DNA of 64,000 bases from Monosporascus cannonballus. Taxonomy: Eukaryota > Ascomycota > Sordariomycetes > Xylariales. Every line of letters begins with the position of its first letter. The stretch's first letter is position 1. The stretch lies in NCBI GenBank assembly GCA_004154925.1, contig QJNS01000154.1:122322-186321 (forward strand), given 5' to 3'. Made by a program: the position numbers and the translations under genes. Below are positions 12,594-24,470 of the stretch, in pieces. The notes under the pieces are model-generated. The model had not been told where the DNA came from. It did no database searches and saw only the letters and a program-made list of their open reading frames with translations.

Positions 12594-14153
12594 GGGGAGA
12601 AGGGATGCTTGCAACAGGGGGGGCAGGGGAGGTGGGTGGATGGATATATCGGCATTGAGGCCGATTGGAGGCCGTGATGACGAGTTGCGATGCGAAACAG
12701 GAAGGAAAGGAATGCTTGACTTGAATTCCCACGTGTTGTGCATATATCAATGAGCGAGACGGGAAACGATATCCGGGATTTAAGGGGTGATAGGAAAAAA
12801 AAAGATATTTACACTTAATAACAAGCAATTGTGTTACAGTACTGGGTGTACAACTTTGCCTGGCTCTGACATTACGGTGCGGCCTTCCACGATTCGCTAT
12901 GGTCAGTTGAAATGATGATGTGCCACAGATTTGGTCAGCCATTGCTTGGGGGCTTCAGTTCTGCTGTCGACGCTAGCATATACAACCTCAGATATCTTGA
13001 GTAGCAGTATCTCGACTTCCTACAATAACCATCGACTCATTTCAAAAATAAGAGAACTATATATATATTTTGCCTCTTCGGTCCGGGCATGAAAGTCCGC
13101 TCAAGTTGGAAGAATTCTCTACCTATAGCTTCGAGTGAGGTACGCGGCCAGATGAGCTCTTCCTTGTGCTTCCGTCTAGCGTCTTGCTCGTGGCGAAAGG
13201 GGAATTGAGCATTTCTCAGACCAGCCGATGACATATCTAACGTTAGAGGTCATTAGAGAGAGCCTAATTAGCGCCGGCTGTCCATGCATACAATTCAGGA
13301 AGGCGTACCCGGCTTCCGTCAGAGGCTACGACTGTGGCTTTCTCAGGCGAATGGGATGGAGACGGTTAGGCTCGAAGCCCCCGTCATAACCCCAGAGGTG
13401 AAGCCCTCCATCAGTGAGGCGCAGTTGCCGTCGTAGTCGCCCGGAGGGGGCGTAACGTATGCTCCGGATGGAAGCCTCGTCGGGCAGCATGGCGAACACC
13501 ACCTCCGGGGGTTGAACGAATAACGTATCGCCCGGGCTGCGCGCAGAGCCTCACTCTATCTGCAGCTTCAATCTTTCTCGACGAACAAGATGGAGGCTAC
13601 CCCGCAATCTACACCGTTGTGGTATATGGGCACTATCTGCCGGATTAGCTGGGTATTGGTGAGCCCCCCCTCTGATATGGCGATTGGTATCAAGAGGGTT
13701 GGAGGCTTGAGCCTGGCGCGCTTGGTGAGGTAACCACATCACACAATATGATATAACACGTTTGCGCGCATAAAACGCGAGGCTGAAGGCGCAGAAAATG
13801 ACCAGTCGATCGCAAGGTGAAATGCACGGGGAGCTTTGGGCACCCCTCTGATTCGCCGTGGGTGTATAAGGGTGATCAGTTGAGGTTGTGTAACCGGATC
13901 GCTCGGGTGAGGCACTCATGTGCCCATTGAGTGTCGGATACGATGAATTACGGCCCAATCGCCCCGTCTGAAGCATTAACTTATTGAGCACCGAAATGAC
14001 TATCACCGCTGGTCACTCTTCATTAAATAGAACCGGAGCACAGGCTCCCAAGTCATATCACAGCTCCGGCCGTCCCACTCCGCTGTTCGTCCCTAAGCCT
14101 ACCGTGGGATTGCGAGGAGCAGAATAGGAATCAGTCATCAGTCAGAGGAAGTC
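12594..14153. other. gene-free interval, possible small relic at about 13.3-13.5 kb
   Basis: About 1.6 kb without a supported gene. On the minus strand around 13270-13490 two short frames look protein-like, but each is closed by stops and they cannot be joined with clear splice sites. They could be a decayed gene or chance. The remainder is flank of SQT1 and promoter of the BTB gene. Confidence 0.35.
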
Positions 14154-15274
14154 ATGAGCTCTCGATATGTCGACGAGCTCCTCGTCTCCCTCAAGGGGTA
14201 GGTTATGCCTGGAAACCACCACCACTCCCCAGTGACTGCAGTGGTGGCTAACTTCGTCTCCAGGCTCTTCAAGACATCCGCTTACTCCGACCTTATCATT
14301 GAATGTGGCGATGACGAAAACAAGGTCCATAGGGCCGTAGTGTGCCCACGGTCTAAGCGGCTGGCCGAGATGTTGAATAATCCTTCTAAAGCAAATCTGC
14401 CACTGACCTATGGAAACATTACGTAGCTAATAGTGGAGATTTCCAGGAGAGGGGTGGCCATGAGATTCTCGTCCTTGTCGAAGATGATCCACAGGCCGTC
14501 CGCCTCATGCTGCATTACCTCTACCATCTCGACTACCCCGAAGTCCAAGGGCGGGGCGAGAAGGGTGCCAATGGGCAAGAGGCATCGCAGGCTAATCCGC
14601 CCGCGGATTTCAGTCCGCTAGAAAAGAAGGAACCGGGCGCCCTCATCAACGGGAGAGTTCATAATGGTAATCCTACCGCCAGCGGGCAGCCCCAGCGCCC
14701 GATGGAATACTCCATCGAAAATGAGCAGTTCGCTGACCCACCCACTTCTCCTTCTCCGACGGGAGACAACGGCGCCGACGCCGCCTCGAGGAAGTCGAAG
14801 AAGAAAAAGCGCCGTAACACCCAGGCCGAGTCCGATTCTTCCTCGGCCGCCGTCGCGGTCCAGACCCCGATCCGGGCCCCGATCCAGGCCCCGGCCCAGA
14901 CCCAGGAGCCATCACCGGCGGTCGCCGCCGCACAGGCCCCCAACCTAGCCGTGCACGCGCGGCTGTACGCGCTGGCCTCGAAGTACGCGGTCGAGGGGCT
15001 GAGGGCGCTGGCGGCGGAGAAGTTCGAGCGCGGGATCGGGCAGCACTGGGAGACGGAGGACTTCCTGCGCGCGGCGCGCGAGGCCTACACGTCCACCGAC
15101 AGGGCCGACCGCCGGCTGCGCGACGCCGTGCTGGCCGCCGTCAAGGCGCACCCGCAGCTGCTGGAGAGGGCGCGGTTCCAGGAGGTCATCCGCGGCCTCG
15201 AGCTGAGCTTCGACCCGCTCATGCACATACGCGGCGGCCCCAACGGGGCGGTGCCGGTGGGGGGTGCTGCTTGA
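14154..15274 (+). CDS. BTB/POZ domain protein (three exons, one probable GC-AG intron)
   Basis: Exons 14154-14197, 14264-14390 and 14447-15274 join to 332 residues. Intron 1 is GTAGGT...CCAG with a GCTAAC branch. Intron 2 appears to use a GC donor (AAA|GCAAAT) with an AGCTAAT branch and TTCCAG acceptor; without splicing the frame stops at TAG in the intron, and the only GT in that stretch gives the wrong phase. Residues about 15-95 form the BTB fold typical of fungal proteins (SAYSDLIIECG, KVHRAVVCPRSK, then VEDDPQAVRLMLHYLYHLDYP). A low-complexity Lys/Ser/Pro linker follows, then a C-terminal helical part (LYALASKYAVEGLRALAAEKF) seen in many fungal BTB proteins. Such proteins act as dimerisation or Cul3-adaptor modules; the specific role is unknown. 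There is no Kelch or MATH partner domain. Confidence 0.8.
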
Positions 15275-15745
15275 GGACAAGCTTGTAGTTGTGGATAAGT
15301 ATCTGTCGGCAATGGCTGGCTGGGCCATCGATGTTACGGCCCAGCACAAAGGCAATTCCGCTTGTTCTTCTCTGCGGGCAACTTGTCCTCGGGGCCATTC
15401 GGCATTCTTTAACCGGTATGGAGTTTCTAGGAACCAGTTGGTAGGAGATGCTGCTACGGACAGGTGCCATTCCAGCGTGAGGCAACGAATACATGTTAAT
15501 CGCAACTACGTTCACAGCCAATATGGCCAGTTCGTGGCTGGGGAAGGAAGAGCAAAAGGGGGGTTGGGGATACTTAGCCAACTAAGACCTGATAATTCTA
15601 AAACGGAAAAGGCCATGCTCTCGTGAACCTATCCAAATTCAGGGACATGATTGCTTCTGTTAATGAGCTGGAGATCCCAACGCATTAAGTATTCACAACC
15701 GACGGAGACTAGTGATGCCCGGCTCCTCCCGTATCAAACTTCAAG
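15275..15745. other. intergenic
   Basis: The 3' flank of the BTB gene. A 120-codon frame at 15264-15626 overlaps the BTB stop and shows no family motif. No gene was seen. Confidence 0.4.
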
Positions 15746-15846
15746 AACACACACATCTACGCACACATCTACGCACACATCTACACACACATCTACACAC
15801 ACATCTACACACACATCTACACACACATCTACACACACATCTGCAC
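15746..15846 (+). repeat. 12-bp minisatellite (ATCTACACACAC)n
   Basis: Eight ATCT cores are spaced exactly 12 bp apart (15755, 15767, 15779, 15791, 15803, 15815, 15827, 15839). Early units read ATCTACGCACAC and later ones ATCTACACACAC. The apparent Thr-His-Leu repeat peptide is only a translation of this array. Confidence 0.9.
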
Positions 15847-16001
15847 ATGCAAGAGCAAAATGACTGCACGAACGCGACTAGAAGACGACATCGCGAATTA
15901 TCCGGATATCATACTTTGAGTACCCGGCTACCAACCCACAAAAGTCAGACGCCACCGCCATCACCTATGACTCCGGGTCCCATATTGCACAGCACAACGA
16001 C

Positions 16002-16292
16002 GTGCGGTGCACCTTCCCCCGGCCTTTCCCAACCGGCCCCACTTCCGGTCTCGGCTCGCTAGGCCTCTTCCCCATCGAGACTTTTTTCTCAGTACTGGCC
16101 GACTTAAACCTGGCCTCCATCTTATGGTTCGCCCATGTGAACAGAAGAGCCCGGAAAGTAGTCGGCGGCATCTGCGAACTGGGACGACTCCGCCTCCTTG
16201 CATGCGGTCTTGCAGACAGGGGATGGGTCTGCATCTCGCGGTTCCCCGTCTCTAACATGACACCTACCAACGCCCCACCCCCACACGCCTAA
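16002..16292 (+). pseudogene. F-box protein relic, frameshifted and cut off at the AT-rich block
   Basis: Reading frame 1 from about 16050 gives LGSLGLFPIETFFSVLADL and then LNLASILWFAHVNRRARKVV. This matches the F-box segment of a large fungal family that reads LGSLDRLPxEIL...LRxFRxVNRRA. F-box proteins supply substrates to SCF ubiquitin ligases. After about 16170 the family-like sequence continues only by changing frame (LHAVLQTG in frame 2, GMGLHLAV in frame 3). The gene then ends about 30 bp before base composition drops to AT-rich. It is therefore a decayed 5' fragment. No intact gene is left. Confidence 0.6.
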
Positions 16293-17177
16293 TTAACTTC
16301 TCTATTGTCGAACTAACATTCTACATCGATAGCGTCCTAAAAATGAAAATTAAGAGCTTATAAAAGAGGGAGTTTCAACGTAGAAAATAAAAATATTACT
16401 ACAAAATTACTAAAATAATAAATTATTAGCTTATATTAAATATAATTTAATATTTCGTAAGCAATAACAGTTTAAAGAACTATTTTATTAAAAATGTTTC
16501 TATAACATTAAGTACTTTATTATCAAATGTTTTTTTTACGTTTTAAATTTATATTTTAATATTTTATTTTAAAATAGTTAAACGATTGAATTTACTACAC
16601 AGAATCTAGAAATTTTAGTAATAATAAACCTATAAAAAAGCGTATCAACTAAACTAGTTAAACAGCTATTATATCTAATTGTATAATTTATCTTAATAGT
16701 TTTATTATAAGCCTTATCTAGCAATTTTATAAAGAATTTTTATCACTAATATATTAATAAACGTATATTAAGATATAAAATTATATAATATAATGTTAAT
16801 TATATGAATTGTAAAAGTTATAATAATAGCACAACAAATATAAAGCTTATAGCAATACTTAAAAAAGTATTTATTAAGTTAACACTAATAAATTATAAAA
16901 GAGTTTCGCAGATTCGAGGCTAAATATAAAAACTTTACAAAGAATAAAAATAGTTTAACTAGTGTAAAAAATATGGTGGCTAGTATTAATACATAATTTC
17001 GGATATATTCGATTGTTTCTTTTTATTTTTGTTTTTAAAATGTACATTTATATATTTTTATAAAATTGAAATTTCGTTGAAATTTAAAATATTTCAAAAT
17101 AAATTATAATATTAAAAAATTTAAAAACGAAATAAAAATAAATAACAATTAAAGTATTAAAATACTTTATATTATAA

Positions 17178-17575
17178 TGTGACGGCTAAGCTAATTAACC
17201 AACTATTAAACCTAAGTCGACGGGTTTATGTTGGCAGAAATATCGTGGGAATCTGAACAATGGATATAGTAACGTATTACGTTTCGTAATACCAAGGGTA
17301 TTTTAGGTAACGATATTTTATTGCAAGCTAATATTATTTAAATTATGGTAACGAACGTATTTTATATATTATTTACTAATTCTTATTTTAATTAAATTCG
17401 CTGGATTCGCTAGCGATCTTAGCGATCCAAACTTGCTGGATTTGCTGGCGATCCTAGCGATCCAAACTTGCTGGATTCGCTGGCGATCTTAACGATTTTT
17501 ACGGTTACGTAATCTGGGACGTCTCCACTTTTCTTTAATTATTTCTGGTTATGCCAAACATGTTAGGCCATAATA
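17178..17575 (-). repeat. Element A 3' LTR
   Basis: 398 bp. On the plus strand it starts TGTGACGGCT and ends CCATAATA, which corresponds to CCATGACA in the other copy. Near its middle are three partly degenerate units of about 30 bp with the core GCTGGATTCGCT...GCGATC. Confidence 0.92.
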
Positions 17576-17719
17576 CGATTTCTCCTTTCCTAGGATCTTT
17601 GTTCCGAAGATTAACTTGTAAGCATTTATTCCAAAATAACTTCCCGCGTTAAAAAACATGCTAAACCTTTATCCAAGGTGAAAATTACGTAACGCAATTC
17701 GTTATTTGCTGCCGTTTTA

Positions 17720-18290
17720 TCCAACCCTTGTTAAATGGCGCCTTGTTCCTATTGCGAACGGCGGAAATTTAAATATAAGCTGTCCGAGGAAAATTCTTTT
17801 CGCTGTTTTTTGTACGTCCGTTACCAGTAGGCCAATTGTGACGTTCGTGGTTTAAGCCCGGAGCAGTTGCAGAAAATTGCCACTTAATACCGTAAGCTTG
17901 AAAAAAAGTTAAAGGCCGCCATAGAAGCCGAGGAATTCGCTAAGGCTTACATTTGTCGTATTTAGAAACAAAAAAAGATGTGGTATGAAAAAATAATAAA
18001 AGCTATATTTCGTAATATCGACAATTTGGAGGAACTAAACGAATTGGAACGTAAGGAGCAGGTAAAGGCTGTAAAAGCTATATTAATACCGCCTGTTATT
18101 TCTTCTAATTAGTTTAACATTAAGTTTACGGATTAGTCCGTTATTGATTGGGGGGCTTTCGATTTTGCCGCTTTCGACGTTGCTGGTAAAAGTTCTTTAA
18201 TAGGCGTTATGCGCCAATAAGATTTTTGGCAGGTTCCTAGGTATTTTCGGAATTTGGGTGATTTTTTTATTTAATTAGGTACTGGGTAAA
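17720..18290 (+). pseudogene. Antisense accessory gene of element A (Cys-rich N-terminus + coiled coil), decayed
   Basis: Between the integrase end and the 3' LTR, on the strand opposite to gag-pol, one frame reads as protein apart from stops of the kind RIP makes (TAG/TAA for Gln/Trp codons). The start has PCSYCERRKFKYKLSEE, with a CxxC and what look like further Cys now mutated to Tyr or Phe. Then comes a long charged, coiled-coil-like stretch (GLSPEQLQKIAT, YRKLEKKLKAAIEAEEFAKA, NIDNLEELNELERKEQVKA). The tail is acidic and aromatic (VIDWGAFDFAAFDVAG). It resembles hypothetical proteins common in fungal genomes. The function is unknown; a nucleic-acid-binding or regulatory role is only inference. 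Confidence 0.65.
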
Positions 18291-21200
18291 TCCGTTTTAT
18301 TTCCGCATATTGAAGATTTTCTTTATTTTATATGTCGTTTCGTCTTTTATTTTTATATTATTTTATACCGTATATATTTTAATAATATCCGTTATTAACT
18401 TAAGTAAAAAAACATAAAAAATTAGGTAGAATTTAACTTTTGGTAAAAATTCCAATTGGTAATTATTTTCTAAGATTTTTTTAACGATTTTATATAAACC
18501 GATATATTTGAAATCAAATTTTTTACTAAGTTTTTTTATTTGGATATTTTTAATAACAAAGTAAATTATTTTCCCCTTTTCGAAAGTTAATCCCTTTAAT
18601 TATTTTTCGTTATAATATTTATTTATTTAATCCCGTACGAATTTTAATTCTGTTTTTATTTTTTGACGTAATTATTATAACTGTTCCGACGTAAAAATTG
18701 TTTTAATATTGATTAAACCGTTATTACGTATTTTTTTGTGGACTTTTGGAATAAAACCGAAATTTGTATTAAATAATATTATCTTAATGCTTTCGTAATA
18801 ACTGGTATTATAAGTTAATTAAATAATAAGTAATTTCTTAACTTAATTATTTTGTTCGTAATTAATATAATATTATAAATATATTTCCAGGATTTGGTTT
18901 ATTCGTTTTATTTATTTATTTGTTTAAGGTTTAAATATGTTGGATAATTTATAATTTAGGCCGATTTGTATTATAAGGCTTTGCTAAAACTTAGATATAA
19001 ATATCGATTTTTTATTTAAAATAATTTTTATCGGTAATCCGTATATATTAAAAATATTTCTAAAAAAATATATGCTATTTGCTCGGCGTTAATATCCTTT
19101 TAGTAAGGTAAAAAATAAGAAAACTTTGTAAACCGATCGACGATAACGAAAATGCTATCGTAATGTACTTCTGTCGCTGGATTTTCGGATAAAGGAAGTT
19201 TAATAATAAAGTCCATAATAACTGAATCCTATGGTTTTTTTGAAATTAGTAATAATTATAATTTTCTATAAAGCTTATATCGTTACGCCTTGGCCTTATT
19301 ACAAAGGTTATACTATCGTCGTACTTTTTGAATTATCGTTTTTATTTTAGGAAAAAAATACGTACGTTAAAATTATTTTAAGATCTTATGGATTTCTGGA
19401 TATCTATATAACTAATATTCGTATATATTTTGTATTAAATTTATTTAACATTTTTTTAAGACTTATATTTTGTCCGTTTTTTAATTTTTTAGAAAACCGT
19501 TATTGTATTATTAGATCTTTTAATACATATCCAAAGGTGCTGCCCGAATTATTGCAATTTATCGCGGGCATAAATATCCTTTTGTAATAATATCAAAAAT
19601 TATATAGCTAATTTTAACCAATTTTTCCTCGAAATCTGGTCGTTTATTTAAAGTATTTATTTTACCGTTTTCTAAGCCTTTCTTATAGATAATAACGAAG
19701 TCAAAATTCGCCAACTTTTCCGCGTAATAAAATTATTGCCTTATAAATTCCCTGGTCGTAATAAATCGGATAAGATTTTAATAATTCGTATAAACCTTAA
19801 CTTAATACAAATTTCCTTTTAGGAAATACCTAAATTTTCGAAATATTATAATAATAACCATAAATTCCTTATTTGGAATACCATAATTAAGCTTAATTCT
19901 TTTTAATTTATATAAAAAAATATAATAAGATATAATTTGCCTTAATTATTTCGCTATCCGATTATTACGTTTAACGCGTAATCCGAAATATCGGTTTCTA
20001 GTTCGACGGAGCGATTTAAATTATATATAATTAGTATTAACTCGTTAATAATCGCATTCTTAATCTTTTGGAACGCTTTTTCCGTTTTGGGCGTTTATCT
20101 GAACTCTTTTTTTTTTTAATAAGGTTGGTTAGGGGTATAGCAATTCTGCTAAAGTTTCGAATAAACTTTTTATAGTAATTGGCGAATCCAAAAAATACCT
20201 ATACCTCCTTAACCGTTATTGGCGTTTGCCATTCCGTAACTGCAGCGACTTTCTTTGGGTTTATCCTAATATATCTTAGGGTAATAATATATTCCAGATA
20301 TTTTATTTTTTGCTTATAGAACTAATTTTTTTTTACGTTAACCAATAGTTTTACGTTTTATAAAACTTAAAGAACTTTATAAACGTATTTTACGTATGCT
20401 TTTTCCGTTTTTAAGAAAATAAAAATATTATCAAAATAATACATAATAAAAATATTAAGGTATTTCCGTAATATATAATTTACCATTCGTTAAAAAGTTA
20501 TTAATACGTTCGTAAATCCTATTAACGTAACCAAATATTTAAATAATCCGTATTTCGTTTTGAATATTATTTTCTATTTGTATTTTTTTTTAATTTTAAT
20601 AAGGTTATATTTATTTTTAAAATCGAATGCTATAAACCATTTAATTCCATAAAATCGGTTTTTTATTTCTGTGATTAGGGGCAATAACGTTCGGTCCTTA
20701 ATAATAATATCGTTCAGTTGCCGATAGTTAACCATAAGTCGTAATTTTCCATTTTTCTTAAGTACGAAAAATATGGGGTATCCTGCCGGTAACTTTAAAG
20801 GTTAAATCCATCTTTTCTGTAACCGATTTTCTAGGTATTCCTAGAAAACGTATAACTCGTTTCCGCTAAGGTTATAAATAGGGTAAAATTTCGTTAAAAA
20901 CCCCTTTTTAAGGATAATTTCGTAATTTTATTTGCTATATTCTAATAATTTCGTATTAAGTTTTTTTTTAAAAAGCTACTTATATTTATAGTATTATAAT
21001 AACATATTAATTAGATTTTTTAATTTTTGGGGCTATTATTTTAAGTCGTTATTTAATTACCTTAATTTCGTTTTAATAATAATAACGATATATCGTATTT
21101 TTCTTTAATACTTATTTTTTTTTTATATTTTGTTCCTTTAGGTAATAAGGTATTTGTCATATCCTTATATCTATATTCGTCGCCATTTTCGATCAAATAT

Positions 21201-23450
21201 TAAATTTTTTTTTTTTTCTATTTATTAATAAAAAGTAAAAGGAATTTTACCTAGCTAATTTTTCCGTTAATTAAAATTCCGTATTGGCGTATCCATAATA
21301 ATCTTAAAATTATATCGTAATTCCTACATAGAATAATATCGAAATTAATTATTTAATATCGTTTTTGGATAAAAATTTCGAAATAATTAATTTTGCATAA
21401 AATTTTTCCGTTATCGTAAACGAAATCCTGACCTTCGGCGTTTATCGCTATATAAGGTTTTAACTTATATTTCCATAATAATTTAAATTCGTTAACCACA
21501 TCCGGTACAATATAATTTCCACTTAAAGCTCCGTAATTTACCATTACGGTGTACTAATACGTTCTAATTCGTATATTCAAGGTAATAAAGTTATTAACGG
21601 TTCTTATCGTCGCGTTTAAAGCTTTTCTTAGGAATTCTTCTTAATTCCTTTAGGTTTCGTTATTCTGCAACTTTCTTATAAATAATTTTCATTTTTTAAC
21701 TTCTTTTCAAATTTGTCGAACTTTATCTATATCTTTTTATATAGGGCGTTAAGCTGTTATATTTGTCGTTCTTGTCGGCATACTATGCCTTCGAATTATA
21801 TCAGTTATTTTTAATTTTATTAGATTTCTTTTCCCTATTAGGTAAATTATTTTTCAGTATGGCATATAGTTTCCTATTAAGCCTTATTTTCTTCCTATTG
21901 AAAATCTTATATAAATCGTTGGATTTTTTTTCTTTAAGGCTTATCGTTTATCGGGATCTATAATAAATGTTAATTAAAAATAAAAATCTGTAATAACCTT
22001 TTGGTAATATTTTTTTACAATATGCTGGATTAACTCCTTTTCCGTTTGGTAGTTATACCACTTATAATGACAAAAGGGGTCTTCCTGCGGGTACCATTTT
22101 CCTTCAGGCCAGCTTTCTGCTGCTGCCAACTGAAAAAAATCGTTTTCAGGGGCTATAAATCGAAAGTATCGGTACCATTATTTATTATTTTTGTTATTTC
22201 CCGTTTTATTAGGAAAGTCGAATCCCTTATGGTATATTCGGGTAATTTTGCTATGGATATATCGTTTCCATTTTTCGTAGTAAAGGTAATTTTGGCGTCG
22301 ACAATGGACAGTATGCATTTTGCCGTATCGATTAGGGGTTCCAGAATAAACTTTTTCCGTCCAGCCCTGGTATTTTTCTAACTATTCCTTAAAGATGCTT
22401 TATTACCTTTTAATTGCTTACTAAACCAAATTCCTGGCTTTTCGCATTCCTTATTAAATCTTTTGCTATGGCAGGCCTGGCATATATTTTGGTCGAATTA
22501 TATTAATAGGTTTACTTTCGTTTTTTTAATTTTCCTTGGATTATTTTTCGGGTATAGGCTTCTAGTTATTTTGTCGTGGTTTCTTAGGCGAATAGCACTT
22601 ATAAGCCTTATGTCCTGGTTTTCCGCAATTATAACATTTAATCTGGCTCCAGTTTTTTTTATAGGTAGCTCCTAGTTCCATTAGGCTTAATTTAATGCCA
22701 TAAAAAATGTTATTGCGCCGAAAAGCGTTAATATTAGCCGTATGTCGGGGTTTGTTATCGTTTTTTCCTTTAATTCCTCTGGTACGCCAGGCATATTGCC
22801 GGTTATCAATTTTAATTACCATAACGATATAATCCGACAAATAATTAGGCCGGTTAAGTTTGAAAAATTTTTCTTATATTTCCTTTTTTAGGCCATCGAA
22901 AAATTTGGCTATTAATATTTTTTATCCCCAGTTCAACTTAGATACTAATTAAACCAGTACGCTGCCGTACTTAAATGCCGATCCTTTTTATCGTAATTAT
23001 TAGATTTATATCTCGGCCTTTATTTTTTCGTTTATTATTCCGAAAACCTTTATTAACGTTTATTCAAACTGTTTATAATCGTTATATACCTGCATTATTT
23101 CCGGGTTACGTTTTTCGACTAGCAAGGTAACGTATTCTCTTATAGCCGGCTTAAACCAAATGGCCGCATTTCCGGTAAATCGTCCAACCGCGAACTTAAT
23201 TCGTACAGTAAACGTAGCGAATCGAATAAGAAAATACCCGAAGTACGTTCGATATTAAATTAAAAACAGTTATAATTTAATTAAAATTCCATCAAAAGAT
23301 TCTGGCTTAAAGGGTTTAAGGATTTTTCCTGGTTCCTTAATAAAATTTAGCTAAATAACCTGGTTCGGCCGAAAAGGCTTTCCGGTTTCGGGGACCTTTC
23401 CTTTTTCCTTAAACTTCTTATAGGCAACTTGGAAAAACATAATAAGGTTA
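18290..23450 (-). pseudogene. gag-pol remnant of element A
   Basis: The knuckle CYNCGKPGHKAYKC is intact. The retropepsin active-site region reads NYGALSGNYI where DSGA would be expected, a change consistent with G-to-A mutation of the catalytic Asp codon. The reverse transcriptase segment reads FFVLKKNGKLRLMVNYRQLN, and RNase H shows ETDISDYAL. The integrase core retains VDRFTKF. Many stops interrupt all frames, so no functional polyprotein can be made. Confidence 0.85.
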
Positions 23451-23676
23451 TTTTTATCTTATTTAAGCTAAATAATGCGTTCGTTTATAATATCCAGGCG
23501 TCGAAAAACTTCCTTTCGAAAAAAATAAGATTATTCCTTTTTTTCCTCGGATTTTATTTCGGTATTAGGGTTTTTAAGGACCTGGTAAATAAGTTATTCG
23601 GGCTACTTACTGATAAACATAATATCGGCGATATTGCTCAAAATCTAACGGTATTATTGAATAAAAATTTGCAACG

Positions 23677-24074
23677 TATAACGGCTAAGCTAATTAACCA
23701 ATTATTAAACCTAAGTTAACGGGTTTATGTTAATAGGAATATCGTAAGAATTTGAACAATAAATATAGTAACGTATTACGTTTCGTAATACCAAAGGCGT
23801 TTTGGGTAATAATATTTTATTGCAAATTAATGTTATTTAAATCATAATAATAAACGTATTTTATATATTATTTATTAATTCTTGTTTTGATCAGATTCGC
23901 TGGACTCGCTGGCGATCTTAACGATCCAAACTTGCTGGACTTGCTGGCGATCCTAGCGATCCAAACTCGCTGGACTCGCTGGCGATCCTAGCGATCCTTA
24001 CGGTCACGTGATCTGGGACGTCTCCACTTTTCTTTGACTGTTTCTGGTTGTGCCAAGCGTGTTGGGCCATGACA
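23677..24074 (-). repeat. Element A 5' LTR
   Basis: 398 bp and collinear with the left copy. It is less mutated in its second half (about 23880-24074), where the repeated core GCTGGACTCGCTGGCGATC is preserved three times. It ends CCATGACA, followed by the TATAA duplication. Confidence 0.92.
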
Positions 24075-24269
24075 TATAAAGTCAGTGAAATGTCACATTT
24101 TAGGTAGTATAATTTAGTAAATCAATGTTTACAATATGTTATTTATAGTTTTTAATTTTAATCTTTAATTACCTTTAAAATAAAATATTTTATATATATT
24201 TAGTTTTAGGTTAAGTTACTTACGTATATTTGAAGTTGATTTGCTCTCTTAGTTCATTCGTATTATTGT

Positions 24270-24470
24270 ACGTACTAAAAAAAAACCTAGTCTAGTAACA
24301 TCTGTCAGATATAAGAAATATTAGTTGAGTTATTGTATTCAGCTAACTGCGTGCGCTTTCGCTACGCGTACAACCCTTGTATAACCTAGCAACGGAATAT
24401 ATATATTTCGATTAAATGGTAATTTTTTCGTATTTGATATATTAAAGTAAATCTCGTTTGCTAATACACT
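24270..24470 (-). repeat. Repeat D, copy 1
   Basis: Read on the minus strand, this stretch is clearly similar to 45580-45730 on the plus strand. Shared blocks are TATATATTCCGTTGCTA, GTACGCG...GCACGCA and TTAGCTGAATACAA, ending TATATCTGACAG. Differences are mostly transitions. It could be an LTR or SINE fragment; no partner copy was found inside block 1. Confidence 0.7.

Larger units (their letters stand above)
17178..24074 (-). mobile_element. Element A: complete Ty3/gypsy-type LTR retrotransposon, RIP-inactivated
   Basis: Two 398-bp LTRs (17178-17575 and 23677-24074) bound the element. They differ essentially only by C/T and G/A changes. The target site TATAA is duplicated exactly (17173-17177 and 24075-24079). 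Coding is on the minus strand, so the 5' LTR is the right one. Order in the coding direction: gag with a CCHC knuckle (22595-22636), retropepsin (about 21350-21560), reverse transcriptase (about 20.1-20.9 kb, YRQLND motif), RNase H (about 19.9-20.1 kb), integrase (about 18.7-19.6 kb, VDRFTK motif near 19115-19150), then a purine-rich tract against the 3' LTR (17576-17597, read on the minus strand). Stops in all frames make it inactive. An antisense gene relic is described separately. Confidence 0.93.

Noticed and set aside
11085..12743. Long minus-strand frames (up to 258 codons) across SQT1
   Set aside because: They are opposite-strand shadows of the GC-rich SQT1 coding region.
15712..16062. 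Open frame with a Thr-His-Leu repeat protein
   Set aside because: It is only a translation of the 12-bp minisatellite.
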